Positions 23,752 to 27,699 of a DNA stretch of 27,699 nucleotides are shown piece after piece; position 1 is the stretch's first letter; the number at the start of each line of letters is the position of its first letter. The position numbers and the translations under genes are program-made. The stretch covers positions 1 to 27,699 of the forward strand of contig SKTJ01000296.1 in the NCBI GenBank assembly GCA_007122565.1, given 5' to 3'. Source of the DNA: Syntrophomonadaceae bacterium. Its GTDB lineage: Bacteria > Bacillota > Dethiobacteria > DTU022 > UBA8154. Under the pieces are notes generated by a model that saw only the letters and a program-made list of their open reading frames with translations, made no database searches and was not told the DNA's origin.

Positions 23752-23766
23752 CCTTTGGTGTATAAT
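23737..23766 (+). promoter_or_regulatory. Candidate rnr promoter overlapping the hppA terminator
   Basis: TATAAT (23761-23766) has TTGCTT (23737-23742) 18 bp upstream, inside the terminator right arm. The rnr start is about 150 bp further on, across a GGAGTCAG word repeat. Confidence 0.4.
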
Positions 23767-23775
23767 AACAAAACA

Positions 23776-23815
23776 GAAGTCAGGAGTCAGGAGTCAGAAT
23801 TCAGGAGTCAGGACT
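23776..23815 (+). repeat. GTCAGGA tandem repeat before rnr
   Basis: The array reads GAAGTCAGGAGTCAGGAGTCAGAATTCAGGAGTCAGGAC, in tandem 7-nt units GTCAGGA with one interruption. It is the same word family as 10830-10860. Confidence 0.88.
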
Positions 23816-23913
23816 AAAAAGTGTAAGATAAAAGCATTATAAGTACTCTTGAATAGACAATACTATATGGAGTATCCGTAATGTTTTATTAAGAGAATTG
23901 GAGTAGATAACAC

Positions 23914-26145
23914 ATGCCAGTTGAACGAAAGTCAGTATTAAGTTTCCTGCTGCTGGAGGACTGCCGTCCCCGCACCTTTGAAGCGCTGCAGCAGGCTCTT
24001 CAGGTCACAAAGGAGAAAGATATTGCCGAGCTTTATGTTATGCTCACCTCCCTGGAGAAAGAGGGTTTTATTTGTAAGACAGTGCAGGGCCGTTATGCCC
24101 CGCTGCGCGGTAACGGTATGCTTGTGGGCACGCTGCAGGGCCACAACCGTGGTTTTGCTTTCCTGTTGCCTGAAGCCCCGGGTGAAGCCGACGTCTTTAT
24201 CCCACCGGACAAAACAAGGGGAGCCCTGCACCGGGATCGTGTTATTGCCCGTGTGCTCGGTGCCAAGAAGGACGGAAGGCGGGAAGGTGAGGTGGTACGC
24301 ATCCTTAAACGGGAAAACCTGCGCGTGGTGGGAACCTATGAAGGAAGTCGCCGCAAGGGGCATATCATCCCCGATGACCGCCGTATGCCCGACAAAATAA
24401 TGATTAATGAAGTAAGGAGTGAAAAGGTTGAGTCCGGTGATAAGGTTCTGGTGGAGATTACCCGCTGGCCAAGCCCCACTAACCCCGACCCCGAGGGTAA
24501 AATCGTGGAAGTGATTGGGCCTGCCGACGCTCCGGGGGTGGATATTACCTCCATCCAGAAACGTTTTGGCCTGGCTGACACTTTCCCCGAAAATGTGCTG
24601 CATGAAGCAGCTAAATTCGATGAGACGCAGATCGAAGCCCATGCAGTAAAGGAAGAACGACTGGATCTGCGCGAACTCACCCTGGTTACCATCGATGGTG
24701 CCGATGCCAAGGATCTGGATGATGCCATATCCCTGGAGCGGACGGATGGGGGCGGTTACCGCCTGGGAGTACATATTGCCGATGTAAGCTGGTACGTAAG
24801 GGAGGGCAGCGCTTTGGACCGTGAAGCCCTGCGCCGCGGTACCAGTGTCTACTTAGTGGACCGGGTTATCCCCATGCTTCCGCCCAACCTTTCCAACGGC
24901 GTGTGCAGCCTCAACCCCGGCGTACCCCGCCTCGCTGTCAGCGTCTTTATGGAGTTGGACGAAGAAGGGAATCAGCTTCGTTATGAATTTGCCCCAAGCC
25001 TTATCTCTGTCCGGGAACGGATGACCTATGATGCGGTCAGTCAAATCCTCGCAGGCGACGCAGATGTGAGCCGACGTTATGCAGGGCTGGCGCAGGTATT
25101 TCAGGATATGTCAAAGCTGGCGAAATTACTCAAAGCAAGAAGGCGGGCGCAGGGAGCCCTTGATTTTAATTTCCCCGAGGCTAAAATTATCCTGGATGAT
25201 CAGGGGAAACCGGTTAAAATTGAGGTGCGGGGTGAAGGGGAAGCAGAATCGATCATCGAGGAGTTTATGCTCCTGTGCAACGGGGTGATCGCCACCCATT
25301 TTCGTCGCCTTAAAGTACCCTTTCTCTATCGTGTGCACGAACAGCCCGAAATGGATAAATTAGTCGCTCTGCGGGATTTTCTATCCCTTTTCGACATTAA
25401 CCTTAAAGGAGACCTGGGCCAAGTCTCGCCGCAGCAGTTTCAGCGTATCCTGCGCAAGGTGAAGGGATCAGCGGTGGAGAAGATTGTCAACCACGTGCTG
25501 CTTCGTACCCTCCCCCAGGCACACTACAGTGATGCGCCTCTCGGACACTTCGGCCTGTCCACCCAGGACTACAGCCACTTTACCTCACCCATTCGCCGCT
25601 ATCCTGACCTCATGATTCACCGTATCCTGCACAAAATGCTCCCCGGTAAAATGCCCGCCGCAGAAAAACGGCGCCTCGTGACACTCCTGCCCCAGGTGGC
25701 CCGCACATCCTCCGAACTGGAGCGCACCGCAGTGGAAGCGGAAAGGGCAACCCATGAGCTTAAAAAACTGGAGTTCATGGAGGGTAAAGAGGGGAATGAA
25801 TACGACGGCCTGATCAGCGGTGTTACATCCTTCGGTTTCTTTGTGGAGCTGCCGGACACGGTAGAGGGGCTTGTCCACCTCAGTACGCTGGAAGGGGATT
25901 ACTTCATCTTTGACCAGAAGCGCTATACTCTCACGGGAGAACGACACGGCACGGTTTACCGCCTCGGTGATCCCATACGGGTACGCCTGGTGCGCGTGGA
26001 CTGGGAGATGCGCAGTATCCACTTTCTTCCCGTGGAGGATCCGGCTAAGCAACACGATAAGAAGAAGAAAGTTGACAGGGAAGGCAAAAAACGAAGAATT
26101 ACAAAAACAACAAGGCCCCGTAGCAGGCGGCGTAAACAAAAATAA
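23914..26145 (+). CDS. rnr: Ribonuclease R
   Basis: RNase R is a processive 3'-5' exoribonuclease that degrades structured RNA and, with SmpB-tmRNA, non-stop messages. The product is 743 aa. Domain order: N-terminal winged helix (about 1-65), two cold-shock RNA-binding domains (about 68-220), the RNB catalytic domain with DGADAKDLDDAI at 261-272 supplying the metal-binding Asp residues and HFTSPIRRYPDL later, an S1 domain (YDGLISGVTSFGFFVELPDTVEGLVHLSTL), and a short basic tail rich in Lys/Arg. The ATG has GGAG 10 nt upstream. Gene order with smpB and ssrA fits its trans-translation role. Confidence 0.96.
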   Translation: MPVERKSVLSFLLLEDCRPRTFEALQQALQVTKEKDIAELYVMLTSLEKEGFICKTVQGRYAPLRGNGMLVGTLQGHNRGFAFLLPEAPGEADVFIPPDKTRGALHRDRVIARVLGAKKDGRREGEVVRILKRENLRVVGTYEGSRRKGHIIPDDRRMPDKIMINEVRSEKVESGDKVLVEITRWPSPTNPDPEGKIVEVIGPADAPGVDITSIQKRFGLADTFPENVLHEAAKFDETQIEAHAVKEERLDLRELTLVTIDGADAKDLDDAISLERTDGGGYRLGVHIADVSWYVREGSALDREALRRGTSVYLVDRVIPMLPPNLSNGVCSLNPGVPRLAVSVFMELDEEGNQLRYEFAPSLISVRERMTYDAVSQILAGDADVSRRYAGLAQVFQDMSKLAKLLKARRRAQGALDFNFPEAKIILDDQGKPVKIEVRGEGEAESIIEEFMLLCNGVIATHFRRLKVPFLYRVHEQPEMDKLVALRDFLSLFDINLKGDLGQVSPQQFQRILRKVKGSAVEKIVNHVLLRTLPQAHYSDAPLGHFGLSTQDYSHFTSPIRRYPDLMIHRILHKMLPGKMPAAEKRRLVTLLPQVARTSSELERTAVEAERATHELKKLEFMEGKEGNEYDGLISGVTSFGFFVELPDTVEGLVHLSTLEGDYFIFDQKRYTLTGERHGTVYRLGDPIRVRLVRVDWEMRSIHFLPVEDPAKQHDKKKKVDREGKKRRITKTTRPRSRRRKQK

Positions 26146-26175
26146 AAATACAGTCTCTAAAATCATTAATATTGA

Positions 26176-26883
26176 CTAGTCACTATCTGAAAAAATAGTG
26201 GAATGAATGAGATATAAGATTTCATACTTACACGCTAATTTATAGAAAAAAGGGAGTAGAAACGCAGGTTCTGCCTCTCTTTTTTCCAGATAGACTTCTT
26301 TTTCCGGGACGGTGGCAAGATTTTTAAAATATCCCCAAAGATGATCCAGGATCTTGCACAGCATCCTTTGCTCCAGGGGAGAGCGTGTTATTTCCAGCAC
26401 ACGGGCCACCAGTTCTCCCTCCTGCCCGATCGGGCAATCTTCCTTGTTTCTCAGGTTTGTCTGTATCTCTTTGTAATAACCGTCCCCCCGGCTCATTACA
26501 GCATACTGATACTGTGCCCAGAACTGTGAACCCCGAACCGGCAGGGGGATACGTCCCGTCCGGGCGGCAGCGTCGTATTTTTCCTGTAGCAGGCCAAACT
26601 GAAGTTGGGGTGGATCAACCCAACGTAAGATTCCCCCGCCGGCACAATCCACATCCGGCAACGGCGAGCGATGGCCATAACCGCGCAAGGCCATCTCCCT
26701 TACCGTGAGGTCGTGGGCCAATCTCAGTCCATGCAGATTATGGCGCCACCGTATTGTTTCAGGGTGGTGTGCATAACCCTCTTTCCCACCGGTAATAACG
26801 CTGAAAATGGCGTGGATTTCCACATGCTGCCCCAGCAGGCTTTGCCGCGACAAATAACCCGGATGTATATCCCAGACGCGCAT
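26176..26883 (-). CDS. Endonuclease V-like (pyrimidine dimer glycosylase family) domain fused to DUF1722
   Basis: This 235-aa protein is the only minus-strand gene. Residues 1-76 (MRVWDIHPGYLSRQSLLGQH..., HPETIRWR, REMALRGYGHRSPL) follow the pattern of the T4 endonuclease V / Pyr_excise family, with Glu22 in HVEIH placed like the catalytic Glu23 of T4 endonuclease V. Residues ~120-205 (FWAQYQYAVMSRGDGYYKEI, DHLWGYFKNLATVPEKE) fit DUF1722, the domain of E. coli YbgA, which lies beside photolyase. Together these suggest UV-damage or modified-pyrimidine work, but the assignment is from motif recognition. ATG 26883 has GGGGGA 6 nt upstream; ATG 26889 is an alternative. It converges on rnr, 30 bp away, and is divergent from smpB. 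Confidence 0.7.
   Translation of the reverse strand: MRVWDIHPGYLSRQSLLGQHVEIHAIFSVITGGKEGYAHHPETIRWRHNLHGLRLAHDLTVREMALRGYGHRSPLPDVDCAGGGILRWVDPPQLQFGLLQEKYDAAARTGRIPLPVRGSQFWAQYQYAVMSRGDGYYKEIQTNLRNKEDCPIGQEGELVARVLEITRSPLEQRMLCKILDHLWGYFKNLATVPEKEVYLEKREAEPAFLLPFFYKLACKYEILYLIHSTIFSDSD
26245..26286. terminator. Possible bidirectional terminator inside the 3' end of the minus-strand gene
   Basis: GAAAAAAGGGAG and CTCTCTTTTTTC can pair at 11 of 12 positions. On the + strand the right arm ends in a T6 run, about 100 bp after rnr, so it could stop rnr transcripts while lying in the coding sequence of the convergent gene. Confidence 0.4.
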
Positions 26884-26922
26884 AATCATTCCCCCGCTGC
26901 TATTATGCTCCTGTTTTATCCA

Positions 26923-26931
26923 ATTATAGCA
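26923..26931 (-). promoter_or_regulatory. Extended -10 promoter of the minus-strand gene
   Basis: On the minus strand TGCTATAAT is a consensus extended -10, about 40 bp before the ATG. The -35 is weak. It lies back to back with the smpB promoter. Confidence 0.55.
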
Positions 26932-26938
26932 CTCCCTC

Positions 26939-26967
26939 TTGAGAATAAAGGAAAATCGTGTTATAAT
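26939..26967 (+). promoter_or_regulatory. smpB promoter
   Basis: TTGAGA (26939-26944) and TATAAT (26962-26967) are 17 bp apart, with TGT before the -10 (extended -10). The ~135-nt leader holds a small hairpin, CCCTAC (27001-27006) with GTAGGG (27025-27030). Confidence 0.75.
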
Positions 26968-27102
26968 TAACTACATCATAAATTATAAACTGCCAAAATG
27001 CCCTACTGTGATTGAGCCTGGCCGGTAGGGTTTAGTTATCGCTGAAGGGAGATAATTGTCATTACGGAAGGCACAGGCAAGGGAGGACAACCTGGAGGCA
27101 AG

Positions 27103-27552
27103 GTGCTGGCCAAGAATCGCAAAGCGCGGCATATTTATAACATCCTTGAAACCTTTGAAAGCGGTATCGCTCTGCACGGCACGGAGGTTAAATCAGTGCG
27201 TGATGCCCGTGTCAACCTCAAAGAGAGCTATGCCCGGGTTGAAAACGGAGAACTTTTCCTATATAATATGCATATCAGTCCCTATGAGCAGGGCAACCGC
27301 TTCAACCACGAGCCCTTGCGTAAGCGCAAGCTGCTCATGCACCGCCGCGAGATTAACCGTCTCGGTGGGTACGTGAAGGAGAAAGGGTTTACCCTTGTGC
27401 CCCTGAGCCTGTACCTGAGCCGCGGCAAGGTCAAATTGGAACTGGCCCTGGCCCGGGGCAAGCGGGATTATGACAAACGGCACGATATTGCGGAGCGGGA
27501 TGCGAAGCGGGATATGGACCGGGCCCTTAAAGAAAGACAGAAAGTCAATTAA
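27103..27552 (+). CDS. smpB: SsrA-binding protein SmpB
   Basis: SmpB binds tmRNA and delivers it to stalled ribosomes. The product is 149 aa from GTG 27103. The conserved core is KNRKARHIYNI, GTEVKSVRDARVNLKESYA, LYNMHISPYEQGNRFNHEP, RKRKLLMHRREI, and the C-terminal tail KRDYDKRHDIAERDAKRDMDRALKERQK that mimics codon-anticodon pairing. GTG 27103 has GGAGG only 4 nt away. The same frame is open upstream and reads TEGTGKGGQPGGKVLAKN, very like normal SmpB N-termini, but has no ATG/GTG/TTG; an ATT at 27061 has GAAGGGAG 9 nt before it. The true start is therefore uncertain. Confidence 0.94.
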   Translation: MLAKNRKARHIYNILETFESGIALHGTEVKSVRDARVNLKESYARVENGELFLYNMHISPYEQGNRFNHEPLRKRKLLMHRREINRLGGYVKEKGFTLVPLSLYLSRGKVKLELALARGKRDYDKRHDIAERDAKRDMDRALKERQKVN

Positions 27553-27601
27553 TGTTGCAAAAAGTTATGGCAAACTTACAAAAGTGGCCATACTAATATA
27601 T

Positions 27602-27699
27602 GGGGGTGAAGGGTTTCGACGGGGGTCGAAGAGGCAGGAGAAGCGAGTCCAGGACCATGGCCTGGTCAAAACATGGAACGGCTATAATTGCCAAACCGA
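27602..27699 (+). ncRNA. ssrA: tmRNA (SsrA), 5' part, cut by the window end
   Basis: The segment GGGGGTGAAGGGTTTCGACGG is the diagnostic 5' end of tmRNA (GGGG-N-TGA-N-GG-TTTCGACGG), which pairs with the 3' acceptor arm outside the window. The following GC-rich stems (for example CCAGGACCATGGCCTGG) fit the pseudoknot region. By analogy the resume codon is the GCC after CTATAATT, so the tag would begin Ala-Lys-Pro; the rest is beyond the window. It starts 49 bp after smpB; TACTAA at 27591 may be a weak -10, or it may be transcribed with smpB. Confidence 0.92.

Noticed and set aside
23938..24774. 278-aa minus-strand frame opposite rnr
   Set aside because: It is a shadow of rnr with no family features.
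26181..26200. CACTAT...ATAGTG inverted repeat as rnr terminator
   Set aside because: Only 6 bp and not followed by a T run; the 26245-26286 hairpin is a better candidate.
27056..27376. TTG-started frame overlapping smpB with a well-placed SD
   Set aside because: Its product has no recognisable features, and the conserved SmpB sequence is in another frame.

Overview
This window is a chromosomal segment from a Gram-positive (Firmicutes) bacterium, most likely a member of the Clostridia. The evidence is gene content and order: uvrB-uvrA-uvrC; rapZ and whiA; rpoN directly before a cggR-gap-pgk-tpiA-gpmI-eno glycolytic cluster; secG; a membrane pyrophosphatase; and rnr, smpB and the tmRNA gene. 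SD sequences are strong and GTG/TTG starts are frequent, as is usual in that group. I cannot name the genus. Every gene runs on the + strand except one at 26176-26883.

Layout. Bases 1-7379 hold nucleotide excision repair (uvrB, uvrA, uvrC). Bases 7380-9942 hold a SAM methyltransferase and a Cof-type HAD phosphatase, set in repeat-rich spacers. Bases 9943-12097 hold rapZ and whiA. The yvcK gene that usually lies between them is absent, and the gap instead carries a decayed RelE-type toxin remnant. Bases 12171-13574 hold sigma-54 (rpoN), closed by a 22-bp terminator. Bases 13686-21104 hold the regulated lower-glycolysis cluster. Bases 21326-27552 hold secG, hppA, rnr, an opposite-strand gene joining an endonuclease V-like domain to DUF1722, and smpB. 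The window ends inside ssrA, so RNase R, SmpB and tmRNA, which act together in trans-translation and mRNA clearance, are clustered.

The coding genes are mostly housekeeping; the spacers are the unusual part. Three related families of non-coding repeats fill them. (1) A ~215-bp element occurs in three versions before uvrA, the methyltransferase and rapZ. Its large hairpin has inner arms that differ in sequence between copies but stay self-complementary, around a conserved mirror-symmetric loop. (2) Octamer tandem repeats (GTTGGANA)n with a fixed tail GGAAAAGATAAA abut or overrun stop codons. (3) Low-complexity words (GGAGTCAGTAGT and its complement) recur in most later gaps. The covarying hairpin family is the best candidate here for something undescribed, followed by the endonuclease V-like/DUF1722 fusion.
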